DNA of 64,000 nucleotides from Mesorhizobium_K marinum. GTDB lineage: Bacteria > Pseudomonadota > Alphaproteobacteria > Rhizobiales > Rhizobiaceae. Shown in pieces: positions 1 to 11,102 of the stretch. How positions within the stretch are numbered: position 1 is the first letter of the stretch; every line of letters starts with the position of its first letter. The position numbers were made by a program, and so were the translations under genes. Location: assembly GCF_040813715.1 (NCBI RefSeq), contig NZ_JBFOCH010000020.1; one strand, 5' to 3'. The notes beneath the pieces were generated by a model. That model worked only from the letters and a program-made list of their open reading frames with translations. It did not search any database and had not been told where the DNA came from.

Positions 1-180
1 GCCCTCGGTGACCTCATAGTCCTCGCGTCCCGCGAGCACGTAGGAAAGCGTCGACTTGCCGGAGCCGTTCGGGCCCATGATGGCGGCGACCTCGCCCTTG
101 TTCACCGTGAGGTTCAGGCCGCGGATGATTTCCGTGCCGTCTTCGGCGATGCGGGCATGGAGGTTTCTGATTTCAAGCAT
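1..180 (-). CDS. sufC: SufC, Fe-S assembly ATPase (3' part outside window)
   Basis: Only the first 60 codons lie in the window; the gene continues leftward off the edge. The ATG at 180-178 begins MLEIRNLHAR and the Walker A motif GPNGSGKST is at about residues 40-48. SufC is the ABC-type ATPase of the cytosolic SufBCD scaffold that builds Fe-S clusters. It follows sufB by about 50 bp on the same strand, the usual suf operon order. Assignment rests on the N-terminal ABC sequence plus the sufB neighbour. Confidence 0.93.
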   Translation of the reverse strand, partial: MLEIRNLHARIAEDGTEIIRGLNLTVNKGEVAAIMGPNGSGKSTLSYVLAGREDYEVTEG

Positions 181-232
181 TGTAGTCCGTCTCTGTCTCG
201 TTGCGGCCATAGGCCTGTATCTGGTGGGTGGC

Positions 233-2215
<1,983 letters not shown>

Positions 2216-2390
2216 CGCGTTCTCCATCCATGCCGGGTTCAAGGCCCGGCCGTTTTCAAACTATGGCGCCGCTGGAACGGCGTAAGTTCAATATAGTACG
2301 CTCTTCCCGGGAATTCACCCCGGCGGACGGCATGACACCGTCCCGAAAACGCACCGGCTCACGGCCTATCGGCCGAAACTTCAACTCCGC

Positions 2391-3554
2391 CTACGCGGCT
2401 TCGCTCGCCCTGCCGCCGCGGCGCGCCAGCAAGCCGGACAGCGCGGAGGCGAATAGCTCGATATCGTCCGGCGTCGTGCCGTGCCCGATCGACACGCGCA
2501 GACCGCCATCGTTCTCCCTGCCCATCGCCTTGAGGACATGGCTCGGCCCGACCCGGCCCGAGGAACAGGCCGACCCCGCCGACACCGCGACGCCGGCGAG
2601 ATCGAATCCGATCTGCGCCGTCTCGGCTTTCACGCCCGGTATGGCGAAGAATGTCGTGTTGGCAAGACGCTCGGCGCCCTGTCCAAAGATCTCGGCGTCC
2701 GGGGCGAGCGACTGGATTGTATTTTCGATCCCGTCGCGCAGGGCTGCGATTCCGTCGATGCGCGACAGCGTTTCGCGTGCGGTGCGGGCGGCCGCGCCGA
2801 AGCCGGCGATGCCGGCCAGATTTTCCGTTCCGGCGCGATGGCCCTTCTCCTGCCCGCCGCCGGTCACGAGCGGCTTCGGCATCATGAGGTCTGACGCTGC
2901 GACGAACGCCCCGGCGCCCGTTGGGCCGCCGATCTTGTGCGAGGAGAGAATGACGAAGTCCGCCGCCCCAGCGGCGATGTCGAGCGCGATGCGCCCGGCC
3001 GCCTGCACGGCGTCGAGCACCAGCACGCCGCCTGCGGCTTTCACGATCGCCGAAATCGCAGGAACAGGCTGGATGACGCCCGTCTCGTTATTGGCGAGAT
3101 GGATGGCGACCAGCGGCAGGCCATCGGTGCGGTCGTGGGCAGCGAGCGCGGCGGAAAGCGCATCGAGGTCGCACACGCCGTCACGCCCGACGCCGACGCG
3201 CACGATGTCATCTGCGGGGAACCGTCCGCCGTTCAGCAGACAAGGATGGTCGGCAGCCGATACGTAGAGCTTCGACATCCGCAGGTCGCCGCGCCCCATA
3301 CGCCAGTTGGGCGTCAGCAGCGTTGTCGCGGCTTCCGTCGCGCCGGAGGTGAACACGACGTGCTCCGCACTCGCATTGACCAGCGCGGCGACGTCGCGCC
3401 GGGACGCCTCGACGATGCCGCGCGCAGCGCGACCCTCGCGGTGGACCGACGACGGGTTTGCCGCCGCGTCGAGCGCGGTCAGCATCGCCGACCGCGCTTC
3501 GGGAAGCAGCGGCGCGCTCGCATTGTAGTCGAGATAGGCGCGATGCCCGGTCAT
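2391..3554 (-). CDS. Cysteine desulfurase (NifS/IscS class)
   Basis: PLP enzyme that removes sulfur from cysteine for Fe-S assembly. From the chosen ATG at 3554 the protein is 387 aa, a usual length. It shows the LDYNASAPL start, the PLP lysine in SSHK (about K197), HRAGTENL, and the catalytic cysteine in SAGSACSSG (about C320). A TTG 30 bases upstream would add ten residues, but the ATG sits just before the conserved LDYNA start. It lies 175 bp upstream of sufB on the same strand, so its job is most likely supply of sulfur to the SufBCD scaffold. Family subdivision (IscS versus NifS-like) is not decided here. Confidence 0.92.
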   Translation of the reverse strand: MTGHRAYLDYNASAPLLPEARSAMLTALDAAANPSSVHREGRAARGIVEASRRDVAALVNASAEHVVFTSGATEAATTLLTPNWRMGRGDLRMSKLYVSAADHPCLLNGGRFPADDIVRVGVGRDGVCDLDALSAALAAHDRTDGLPLVAIHLANNETGVIQPVPAISAIVKAAGGVLVLDAVQAAGRIALDIAAGAADFVILSSHKIGGPTGAGAFVAASDLMMPKPLVTGGGQEKGHRAGTENLAGIAGFGAAARTARETLSRIDGIAALRDGIENTIQSLAPDAEIFGQGAERLANTTFFAIPGVKAETAQIGFDLAGVAVSAGSACSSGRVGPSHVLKAMGRENDGGLRVSIGHGTTPDDIELFASALSGLLARRGGRASEAA

Positions 3555-3778
3555 GTCGTCGAGGTCCGTCGCCTCACGGCGCAATATCGATGAAGGACGC
3601 GTTATTTCCTTGAATTTGCAAGCGCAGCCGTCCTATTTACGCGCTTTGCCGGTTGGGTGCGTAACGCCGCCCACTTTTGAACAATTCTAAACTAGCTTCT
3701 AGGCAGGCGAACAACCCGCGTCAAGGCTGCGGGAGGAATTGATCCAGACGGCAGTACTGAAGCGGTGATGGAGTTTTC

Positions 3779-4453
3779 ATGCCTGAGGTCATTTTTGCGG
3801 GTCCGTCCGGTCGCCTCGAGGGGCGGTACCAGCCTTCGAAGGAAAAGAACGCGCCGATCGCGATCATCCTTCATCCGCATCCGCAGTTCGGCGGGACGAT
3901 GAACAACAAGATCGTCTACGACCTGTTCTACATGTTCCAGAAGAGGAACTTCACCACCCTGCGTTTCAATTTTCGCGGCATCGGCCGCAGCCAGGGCGAG
4001 TTCGACCACGGCACGGGCGAGCTCTCCGACGCGGCCGCCGCGCTCGACTGGATCCAGTCGCTGCATCCCGACTCCAAGAACTGCTGGGTCGCCGGATATT
4101 CGTTCGGCGCGTGGATCGGCATGCAGCTCCTGATGCGTCGTCCGGAAATCGAAGGCTTCATCTCGATCGCGCCGCAACCGAACACCTACGACTTCTCCTT
4201 CCTCGCGCCCTGCCCGTCGTCGGGCCTCATCATCCACGGCGACGCCGACAAGGTCGCGCCGCCGAAGGACGTGCAGGCGCTCGTCGACAAGCTGCACACG
4301 CAGAAGGGCATAACGATCACGCAGAAGACGCTCGCCGGTGCGAACCATTTCTTCTCGAACGACACCGATGTGCTGATCGAGGAATGCGCCGACTATCTCG
4401 ACCGCCGGCTGGCGGGCGAACTGTCCGATCCGCGACCGAAGCGGCTGCGCTGA
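3779..4453 (+). CDS. Alpha/beta hydrolase, small (dienelactone-hydrolase-like)
   Basis: Single-domain alpha/beta hydrolase of 224 aa. The nucleophile elbow GYSFGA places the serine at about S108. An HPHPQFGGTMNN segment near residue 32 is typical of this cytosolic group. The acid is probably the aspartate in IHGDADKVAPP and the histidine is in GANHFF. GGAG lies 6 bases before the ATG. It is divergent from the cysteine desulfurase gene, with 220 bp between them. The substrate is unknown. A 7-bp hairpin with a TTCG loop follows the stop codon. Confidence 0.85.
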   Translation: MPEVIFAGPSGRLEGRYQPSKEKNAPIAIILHPHPQFGGTMNNKIVYDLFYMFQKRNFTTLRFNFRGIGRSQGEFDHGTGELSDAAAALDWIQSLHPDSKNCWVAGYSFGAWIGMQLLMRRPEIEGFISIAPQPNTYDFSFLAPCPSSGLIIHGDADKVAPPKDVQALVDKLHTQKGITITQKTLAGANHFFSNDTDVLIEECADYLDRRLAGELSDPRPKRLR

Positions 4454-4454
4454 T

Positions 4455-4472
4455 CGCGCGCTTCGGCGCGCG
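4455..4472 (+). terminator. GC hairpin after the hydrolase gene
   Basis: CGCGCGC-TTCG-GCGCGCG is a perfect 7-bp stem with a UUCG loop immediately after the stop at 4451-4453. It has no clear T-run, so it may be an RNA-stabilising 3' hairpin rather than a full intrinsic terminator. Confidence 0.45.
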
Positions 4473-4625
4473 GCAATAATCCCCGTCGATCGACTGCCGT
4501 GACCTTGGCGACAGGGGCGCGGTGGAAAGTTATGCCGTGCGCATTACAGATACTCGACAGCCGACTTACTGCGTGTCACGCTCCGATGGTGACGAATCAC
4601 AATCCCTAGACGAGGGGGAACTCAC

Positions 4626-5075
4626 GTGAGCAAGACTGAAACTACCAAGAAGCGTGCCATAGCTGCGGTAGCTTCCAAGCCGAAGGCGACGGCCAAGCCC
4701 GCCGCGAAAAAGCCGGCTGCGAAGGCTGCTGCGAAACCTGCAGTGAAGAAGACGGCGAAGCCCGCCGCCAAGGCTGCTGCCAAGCCCGCCGCGAAAGCTG
4801 CTGCGAAGCCGGCCGCCAAGGCCGCTGCCAAGCCTGCCGCGAAGAAGGCCCCGGCCAAGGCTGCGGCAAAGCCCGCTGCAAAGAAGCCGGCTGCCAAGGC
4901 GGCCGCGAAGCCTGCTGCAAAGAAGCCTGCTGCGAAGGCCGCTGCCAAGCCGGCCGCGAAGAAGGCCCCGGCAAAGAAGCCTGCCGCCAAGGCTGCTGCG
5001 AAGCCCGCCGCCAAGGCTACGGCCAAGCCTGCCGCCAAGAAGGCTCCGGCAAAGAAGGCTCCAGCCAAGAAGTAA
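4626..5075 (+). CDS. Histone H1-like Ala/Lys/Pro-rich protein
   Basis: A 149-aa, strongly basic, low-complexity protein starting at GTG 4626 behind GAGGGGG. After about 18 ordinary residues (MSKTETTKKRAIAAVASK) it is built almost entirely of AAKPAAK-type units (KPAAKAAAKP, KKAPAK) to the C-terminus. Composition resembles the lysine/alanine/proline tails of eukaryotic histone H1 and of bacterial HctB/AlgP-type proteins, which bind DNA non-specifically. Nucleoid binding is inferred from composition only. An intrinsic terminator follows. The copy number of the units can be mis-assembled in such repeats, so the exact length is less certain than usual. Confidence 0.8.
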   Translation: MSKTETTKKRAIAAVASKPKATAKPAAKKPAAKAAAKPAVKKTAKPAAKAAAKPAAKAAAKPAAKAAAKPAAKKAPAKAAAKPAAKKPAAKAAAKPAAKKPAAKAAAKPAAKKAPAKKPAAKAAAKPAAKATAKPAAKKAPAKKAPAKK

Positions 5076-5082
5076 CAGGACG

Positions 5083-5103
5083 CAGCTTCGGCTGTGTTTT
5101 TTT
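5083..5103 (+). terminator. Intrinsic terminator after the histone H1-like gene
   Basis: GCAGC-TTCG-GCTGT stem (one G-U pair) followed by TTTTTTT, 8 bases after the stop codon. Confidence 0.8.
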
Positions 5104-5133
5104 AAAGGGCGCGTGGTTCTACCGCGCGCCCTT
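5104..5133. terminator. Hairpin at the anmK 3' end
   Basis: AAAGGGCGCG pairs with CGCGCCCTTT around the stop codon of the leftward anmK gene. It lies directly beside the T-run of the opposing terminator. Probably a two-way barrier between the convergent genes. Confidence 0.5.
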
Positions 5134-6255
5134 TGGCTTGTTCAGCACACCGCCGGTCGCGGGCTCTTTGCATCCCGTCGTCGTCGGAAAAGTCAGCGGC
5201 AGGCCGCGCAGCGAACGCGCAGCCAGGAATGCCCACGCCTCGGCCTCGGTCGCATCGCCGTCAAGACCCGCATCCTCGGCCACCGCCACGCTCCCCCGCA
5301 TCCTCTCGGCGCCGGCGCGCAGGTCGTCGACGATCCGCGCGTTCTTGCGCCCTCCGCCGCAAACGATCCAGAGCTTCGGCATCTCGGGCAGGTGCTCGAC
5401 CGACTTCAGGATTGCTTCGGCCGAAACGGCGGCAAGCGTGCGCGCGCCGTCGGCGAGTTCGAGCCCTTCGGCAGGATCGAGATTGAAGTCGTTGCGGTCG
5501 AGAGACTTCGGTCCCTCCTTCGCGAAGAACGCATTGTCGAGGTAGCGCGCGACGACGGAACGCACCACGCTCCCCTCGCTTGCGATGGCGCCCCCGGCGT
5601 CGAACGGCACGCCAGCCTCGCGCGACACCCACTGGTCGATCAGCGTGTTCCCCGGGCCGGTGTCGAACGCGATGGGATCGCCGTCCCGCGGCACGTAGGT
5701 GATGTTGGAGATGCCGCCGATGTTGACGAACACCATCGGCAGTTGCGCGACGAAGGCGTCGGGCAGCGAACGGGCCAGGGCGGCATGATAGGCAGGCACG
5801 AGCGGCGCGCCCTGCCCGCCGCGGAGCATGTCGTTTGCGCGCATGTCGTGAACCACGGGCACGGCGAGTTCGTCAGCGAGCAGCGCTCCATCGCCCAACT
5901 GAACCGTCACGCCCAGGCCGGGCCTGTGCAGCACGGTCTGGCCGTGGAACCCGACCACGGAGGGACTGCGCCATTCCTCCCCGACCGCCGCCAGGAAGTC
6001 CCGCACCGCCTGCACGTGGCGGCGCGTGATCTCGCGCTCCAGATCGGCCAGGTCGCCTGGTCGGTCGCGGCGATCGACGATCGACTTCGCGGTTTCGAGA
6101 GCCGCCTCCAGGCGCCGGCGGAATGCCGCATCGTAAGGCGCAAAGCGGGTCGGCCCCCGCGTGGTCACCGTCTCGCCGTCGGTTTCCAGCGCGGCAATGT
6201 CGATGCCGTCCATCGACGTGCCGCTCATCAGGCCGATCGCGCGCATTGTCGTCAT
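5119..6255 (-). CDS. anmK: Anhydro-N-acetylmuramic acid kinase
   Basis: AnmK phosphorylates and opens 1,6-anhydro-MurNAc released by peptidoglycan turnover, giving MurNAc-6-phosphate. The 378-aa protein has the family start IGLMSGTSMDGID (phosphate loop, residues about 7-19), GFHGQTVLHRP, the NIGGISNITY motif and DTGPGN (sugar and ATP binding). Length matches the family. ATG at 6255 is used; a second ATG nine bases inside is possible. It is divergent from tyrS (99 bp apart), a common alphaproteobacterial arrangement, and convergent with the histone-like gene. Confidence 0.96.
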   Translation of the reverse strand: MTTMRAIGLMSGTSMDGIDIAALETDGETVTTRGPTRFAPYDAAFRRRLEAALETAKSIVDRRDRPGDLADLEREITRRHVQAVRDFLAAVGEEWRSPSVVGFHGQTVLHRPGLGVTVQLGDGALLADELAVPVVHDMRANDMLRGGQGAPLVPAYHAALARSLPDAFVAQLPMVFVNIGGISNITYVPRDGDPIAFDTGPGNTLIDQWVSREAGVPFDAGGAIASEGSVVRSVVARYLDNAFFAKEGPKSLDRNDFNLDPAEGLELADGARTLAAVSAEAILKSVEHLPEMPKLWIVCGGGRKNARIVDDLRAGAERMRGSVAVAEDAGLDGDATEAEAWAFLAARSLRGLPLTFPTTTGCKEPATGGVLNKPKGAR

Positions 6256-6354
6256 TTTTGCCGCCGTTCTTGTGATTCACCGCTCGCGAATGCTACACGC
6301 CCGCCACCAACTTGCCATGTGGCCGGAGCGCCGGCACTCTCTCGGGATAACGAA

Positions 6355-7608
6355 ATGTCCGCCTTCAAGTCCGATTTCCTGCGCATTCTTTCGGAGCGCG
6401 GCTTCATCCACCAGATATCGGATGAGACCGGCCTCGACGACCTGTTCCGCAAGGAGATCGTGTCGGGCTATATCGGCTTCGACCCGACGGCGTCGAGCCT
6501 GCATGCCGGCGGGCTCATCCAGATCATGATGCTGCACTGGATGCAGCAGACAGGCCATCGCCCGGTCGCGCTGATGGGCGGCGGCACCGGCATGGTGGGC
6601 GACCCCTCCTTCAAGGAGGAAGCTCGCAAGCTGATGACCGTCGAGACGATCCAGCAGAACATCGACGGCATCAAGAAGGTGTTCGCCAACTACCTGACCT
6701 TCGGCGACGGCGAGCGCGATGCGATGATGGTCAACAACGCCGAGTGGCTGATGCCGCTGAACTACCTCGAGTTCCTGCGCGACGTCGGCCAGCACTTTTC
6801 GGTCAACCGCATGCTCTCGTTCGATTCCGTCAAGCAGCGGCTCGACCGGGAGCAGTCGCTGTCGTTCCTCGAATTCAACTACATGATCCTGCAGGCCTAC
6901 GACTTCGTCGAGCTCAACAAGCGCTACGGCCTTCGCCTGCAGATGGGCGGCTCCGACCAGTGGGGCAACATCATCAACGGCATCGACCTTGGCCATCGTC
7001 TCGGCACGCCGCAACTCTACGCGCTGACCTCGCCGCTCCTGACCACCGCGTCCGGCGCGAAGATGGGCAAGTCGATGAACGGCGCGGTGTGGCTGAACGC
7101 CGACATGCTCAGCGTCTACGACTTCTGGCAATACTGGCGAAACACGGAAGACGCCGACGTCGAGCGCTTCCTCAAACTCTACACGACCATGCCGCTGGAC
7201 GAGATCGCCAGGCTGGCCGCGCTCGGCGGCTCGGAGATCAACGAGGCCAAGAAGGTGCTGGCGACCGAAGTCACGGCGATGCTGCACGGGCGCGCGGCGG
7301 CCGATCAGGCGGCGGAGACGGCGCGCAAGACTTTCGAGGAGAGGATTACCGCCGACACCCTGCCCACCGTCACCGTCGATACGGCGCGTTTCGACGAAGG
7401 CGTCGGCATCCTCGCGCTGTTCGTGTCGGCAGGCCTCGCATCGTCCAACGGAGAAGCGAGGCGACACGTGCAGGGCGGCGCGGTGCGCCTCAATGACGAG
7501 CCCGTTTCCGACGAGCGCCGGCTCGTGACCGCGGCGGATTTGACCGCCGACGGCGCCGTCAAGCTGTCGCTGGGCAAGAAGAAGCACGTCCTGGTGCGGC
7601 CGGGCTGA
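6355..7608 (+). CDS. tyrS: Tyrosyl-tRNA synthetase
   Basis: Class I aminoacyl-tRNA synthetase that charges tRNA-Tyr. The 417-aa protein begins MSAFKSDFLRILSERG. The HIGH-equivalent is PTASSLHAGG, LMGGGTGMVGDPS and the QMGGSDQWGNI tyrosine pocket are present, and the KMSKS loop reads KMGKS (residues 236-240). A C-terminal S4-type RNA-binding part (VSAGLASSNGEARRHVQGGAVRLN) completes it. The open frame extends far upstream, but the ATG at 6355 fits the family start and leaves the promoter region shared with anmK free. Three bases separate its stop from the opposing AsmA-like gene. Confidence 0.97.
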   Translation: MSAFKSDFLRILSERGFIHQISDETGLDDLFRKEIVSGYIGFDPTASSLHAGGLIQIMMLHWMQQTGHRPVALMGGGTGMVGDPSFKEEARKLMTVETIQQNIDGIKKVFANYLTFGDGERDAMMVNNAEWLMPLNYLEFLRDVGQHFSVNRMLSFDSVKQRLDREQSLSFLEFNYMILQAYDFVELNKRYGLRLQMGGSDQWGNIINGIDLGHRLGTPQLYALTSPLLTTASGAKMGKSMNGAVWLNADMLSVYDFWQYWRNTEDADVERFLKLYTTMPLDEIARLAALGGSEINEAKKVLATEVTAMLHGRAAADQAAETARKTFEERITADTLPTVTVDTARFDEGVGILALFVSAGLASSNGEARRHVQGGAVRLNDEPVSDERRLVTAADLTADGAVKLSLGKKKHVLVRPG

Positions 7609-7611
7609 GGC

Positions 7612-10600
7612 TCAGCGGAACTCGAAGATCGAGCGGAAAATTCCGGGCGCGATCACCGACAGCGGATTGATCTGGATGGCGGGCGCGTCCGCATCGCCGG
7701 CCAGCTTGAAGGTCACGCCGATCAGTCCCCGGTCGCGGCCGTTGCCGAGCAGCACGCCGATGATCGGGATTTCGCCGAAGATGCGGTTGAGGCCGTAGGC
7801 CGGCATGAAGGTGCCGGTCATGTCCATGTTGCCCTGCTTGTCGTAGAGCATGCCCTGGAACGACGCGCCGACGAGCGGGCCGCGCAGGATGCCGTTGGAC
7901 AGGCTGAGATAGCCGGCTCCCTTCTCGATCTGCGAATAGAGGCGTTCGAAGTTGACGCGCGACGTGTCGATGTCGCGCTTGACCGCCTGGTTCAGGCTGC
8001 GGTCGCCGCCGGGAGGCGTCGTCGAGACGATGGATCCAAGGCGCGGTTCGTTGACAAGCACGAAGTCGCGCGCATCGACCTTGCCGGTCATCGGGCCGTT
8101 CGCCGCGCCATCGAGTGCGAGGTCGATCCTGCCACCTTGCATATGCGGATAGATGTCGAGGAACCTGAGCACGGCTCCGGCGTCGGAGGATGCCATGCGC
8201 ATCGTCCGCCGGCCGCCTTCGCCGCTGCCGTTGCGCAGCTCGACCTTCGCGCCCGAACTGGTCGCGGCGTCGACCGCGAGTCGGTCGACCTTTTCTCCGG
8301 TCCCGCGATAGTCCAGCTTGAAGCCATCCAGCTTCTCGTCGTGGAAACCCGACACGCGGTCGACGTCGACCGTGACGGAGACCGATCCCCCGTCGGCGGC
8401 CTTCGCAGCGGTGTCGGCGTCCGCCGTCAGTTGCCGGATGACGGAGCGGGCGTCCAGGGACTTGCCCTTGATGTCGATCCGGTATCCGTTTCCGGACTGC
8501 TTGACCGCCACCACGACGTCGTCGCCGCGGTTCAGCTTGACACTCGAGAAGCTCGCTTCGCTCAGGCTACCCTTCGACAGCACCGCCGAGCCCGCAATGC
8601 CGAAGCTGGCGCCGCTCAAGTTGAAGTCGGAGAGTGTCGCGACATCGCCGGCGTTCTCGATCTGGAAGCTCACACGCCCCGCAATGCCCGGGCCCTTGCT
8701 CCACCCTGCCCAGGGGATGTTCAACTGCGCCGAAGTCAGGTCGGCGTCCACCATGCGCTTGCCGCCGCCGATCGCATCGACCTTCACCTCGATCGGCCCG
8801 TCCACCAGGCCTGCCAGGCCCGGCGCCACCGCCTCGCGCGCCTTGGCGTCGAGCGTCAGGGTGATCAGTCGCTTGCGCTCGGCATCGCCGTCGCCGAGGG
8901 GCTCGACCGCGTCGATCCTGGCCGGGACCCCGCTCAGTTTTGCGGTCGCGGCGATCACCGCCTTGGTCTTCTCGACAACAATTGTGCCTTCGGCTTCCGA
9001 GACCATCTGGCCATCGACCGGCTTGGCGATGGAGAGACCATTGTAGTTCAGCGACACCAGCCAGTTCAGCCTGTCCCGATCAACGCCTTTCTGCAGCGGG
9101 ATGTCGGCCTTCACGTTGCCGGAGACCTCGCCGACGGTAAAATCGTCGGCCACCAGGCCGACATGGCGCATCGCGTTGATCGGATCGTACGAGGCGAGCT
9201 CCGCCACGGCAGGCGCTGTGCCCGCGACATCGATGTCGAGCGCGCCGATGACCGGCTGCACATTGGCCTCCTTGACCGAAAGGATGCCGTTGCTCGCCGC
9301 AACCGTACGGCCGCTTGGCAGGTACACCGTGCCCGACGACAACGTGATATCGACATCGTTGCCGCGGTAGTTGACCGCTCCAGTCGCATCGCGCACCGGG
9401 GGGATCAGCCCTGCGGTGTCGAAGCGCGTACCGGTGAGGTTGAATGTGCCGAACGACTCGTTCGCCCTGAGCGGAAGCTCCGCACCGCTCGGCCTTCCGG
9501 GCTCGACGCGATACTGCAACTGCGCATCGGTGACCCTGCCGCCGAAGACGTTGTTCAGCACCCAGTTCCTGGCGCCCCGCCCGGCGAACCAGGGCCAGAG
9601 TTGCTTGACCTGGGAAACCGACATCTCGTGCACGTTGAAGGCTACCGACAGCCCTGGCGCCTGCCCCTCCACGAAACGCATCGAGGCCGTGCCGAGCGCC
9701 TCGCCTCGCCCGCCCTTGACGATGATGTCGTCGAGCGAAAGCACCTTGTCCACGGTCTGGTAGGCGCCCGTCAGCTGCAAGGCGGTGACCATCGCCGGTT
9801 CGGGGGAGCCTTCGGGCGCGATGGTCGAGCGGGTGCTGACCAGGTTGAACCTGTAGCCCGGCTGGTCGCCGGGTTCGCCCGTCGGCGGGCGCGGACCGAT
9901 GCGGCCCCTGAAATCGAGCACGGACCGCCCGATCTGCGCCCGCAGCTTGTCTATCTCGATGCGGTCGGATCCGCTGACGAAGTGGACGTCGAGGTCGATA
10001 TTGCCCGAGAGCACGCCCCGCCGCTCCAGGTCGAGAGCGGACTCCGCCAGCTTGAGCGAAGCGCTGAGCCGGGGCGGTTCGGCGCCGTCCGTCTCTGCGC
10101 CGTTCAGCGTCAGGTCAACCGCGCCGATGCGCGTGGCGGTGCTCGACGCGGTTTCGACGGCGGGCGACGTGGCGCTGATCTCCAGTCCCGAAATCAGGCT
10201 GCTCGTCCGGTCGCGACGCGCGCTGGCCGTCGCCTCGATCATGCGGCCACCGAGGTCGAGCGTTGCCGAAAAGGTGAGGCTGTCGCCGCGCGACTCCGCA
10301 AGCCTGGCGTCCACAACGTTAATGCTGGCGACGCCATCGCCTGCCGGCAGGACCAGTTCGACGTTCTCGAGCGCGAGCCGCCTCAGCGACTTCGACCCCA
10401 TGGCGTCCAGCGCATGATGGGCGGAGGCGAATACGGCGCTGGTGACCAGGTCGGGTTCGATCAGGCCAACCCCGTTGCGCAAGGCTGCCGCCCAGTCGGT
10501 ATCGGCGCCGTTGCGAATGGCCGCGAGCATGATGCGCGCGTCCGACAGGCCAACCGTCGAGATGCGCACGTCGCCCGAGAGAAGCGGCGCCAGCCGAACG

Positions 10601-11010
10601 CCCAGCCTGATCTTGCCGACATCCGCGATGGCCTTGCCATCGTCGGCACGCCGCAGCCTGACCTCACGGACATCGATTGCCAGCAGTCGAATCCCGTCAA
10701 ACGCAAAGCGGGCCGGTCCGACCGAGGCATCGACATCGAAACCCGCCGCTTCCTCGATCGCCTTTTCCGCGGCGACGCGCAGACGCTCCGAGCCGATACC
10801 GGAGACACCCAGCGCATAGACGGCAAGCAGGACCACGGCAATCAGCACCGCCGTGCCCGCCGCTACACGGAGCAGCATCCTGCCGAACCGCTTCGGCAGC
10901 CATTGCCGGGCAGGCCTCGCGCCTGGCTCAGCCGACGGAAAGCGCGCGAGATCGGTGATCTCGTTTCGCCTGAACCTTATCTTCTCGTGCGGAGGTGTTT
11001 CGTGCTCCAC
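7612..11010 (-). CDS. AsmA-like/DUF3971 large envelope protein
   Basis: A protein of 1132 aa with a GTG start at 11010. It has a basic cytoplasmic N-terminus of about 45 residues, one membrane helix (about 46-68), then a long beta-rich periplasmic part. The C-terminus (LSNGILRGPLVGASFQGMLYDKQGNMDMTGTFMPAYGLNRIF onward, a stretch described here only by its ends) is typical of the AsmA-like C-terminal region shared with YhdP and TamB. These proteins form groove-like bridges thought to move phospholipid between inner and outer membranes. Function here is inferred from the family. It is divergent from the peroxiredoxin gene and convergent with tyrS. Confidence 0.85.
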   Translation of the reverse strand: MEHETPPHEKIRFRRNEITDLARFPSAEPGARPARQWLPKRFGRMLLRVAAGTAVLIAVVLLAVYALGVSGIGSERLRVAAEKAIEEAAGFDVDASVGPARFAFDGIRLLAIDVREVRLRRADDGKAIADVGKIRLGVRLAPLLSGDVRISTVGLSDARIMLAAIRNGADTDWAAALRNGVGLIEPDLVTSAVFASAHHALDAMGSKSLRRLALENVELVLPAGDGVASINVVDARLAESRGDSLTFSATLDLGGRMIEATASARRDRTSSLISGLEISATSPAVETASSTATRIGAVDLTLNGAETDGAEPPRLSASLKLAESALDLERRGVLSGNIDLDVHFVSGSDRIEIDKLRAQIGRSVLDFRGRIGPRPPTGEPGDQPGYRFNLVSTRSTIAPEGSPEPAMVTALQLTGAYQTVDKVLSLDDIIVKGGRGEALGTASMRFVEGQAPGLSVAFNVHEMSVSQVKQLWPWFAGRGARNWVLNNVFGGRVTDAQLQYRVEPGRPSGAELPLRANESFGTFNLTGTRFDTAGLIPPVRDATGAVNYRGNDVDITLSSGTVYLPSGRTVAASNGILSVKEANVQPVIGALDIDVAGTAPAVAELASYDPINAMRHVGLVADDFTVGEVSGNVKADIPLQKGVDRDRLNWLVSLNYNGLSIAKPVDGQMVSEAEGTIVVEKTKAVIAATAKLSGVPARIDAVEPLGDGDAERKRLITLTLDAKAREAVAPGLAGLVDGPIEVKVDAIGGGKRMVDADLTSAQLNIPWAGWSKGPGIAGRVSFQIENAGDVATLSDFNLSGASFGIAGSAVLSKGSLSEASFSSVKLNRGDDVVVAVKQSGNGYRIDIKGKSLDARSVIRQLTADADTAAKAADGGSVSVTVDVDRVSGFHDEKLDGFKLDYRGTGEKVDRLAVDAATSSGAKVELRNGSGEGGRRTMRMASSDAGAVLRFLDIYPHMQGGRIDLALDGAANGPMTGKVDARDFVLVNEPRLGSIVSTTPPGGDRSLNQAVKRDIDTSRVNFERLYSQIEKGAGYLSLSNGILRGPLVGASFQGMLYDKQGNMDMTGTFMPAYGLNRIFGEIPIIGVLLGNGRDRGLIGVTFKLAGDADAPAIQINPLSVIAPGIFRSIFEFR

Positions 11011-11102
11011 CCAAACTTCCGTTCTGATACGCGCGACGTAGACGACTCTTGCCGCAGACTATATCTGTGCGGCTTTCATGTAACCCGATCAAGGACATGG
11101 CC

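Noticed and set aside
4622..5068. Alanine/phenylalanine-rich minus-strand frame opposite the histone-like gene
   Set aside because: Mirror translation of the AAKPAAK repeats, with no RBS; the plus strand has RBS, start and terminator.
5113..6354. Long N-terminal extension of TyrS
   Set aside because: It overlaps anmK on the other strand and lacks TyrS homology; the ATG at 6355 matches family starts.
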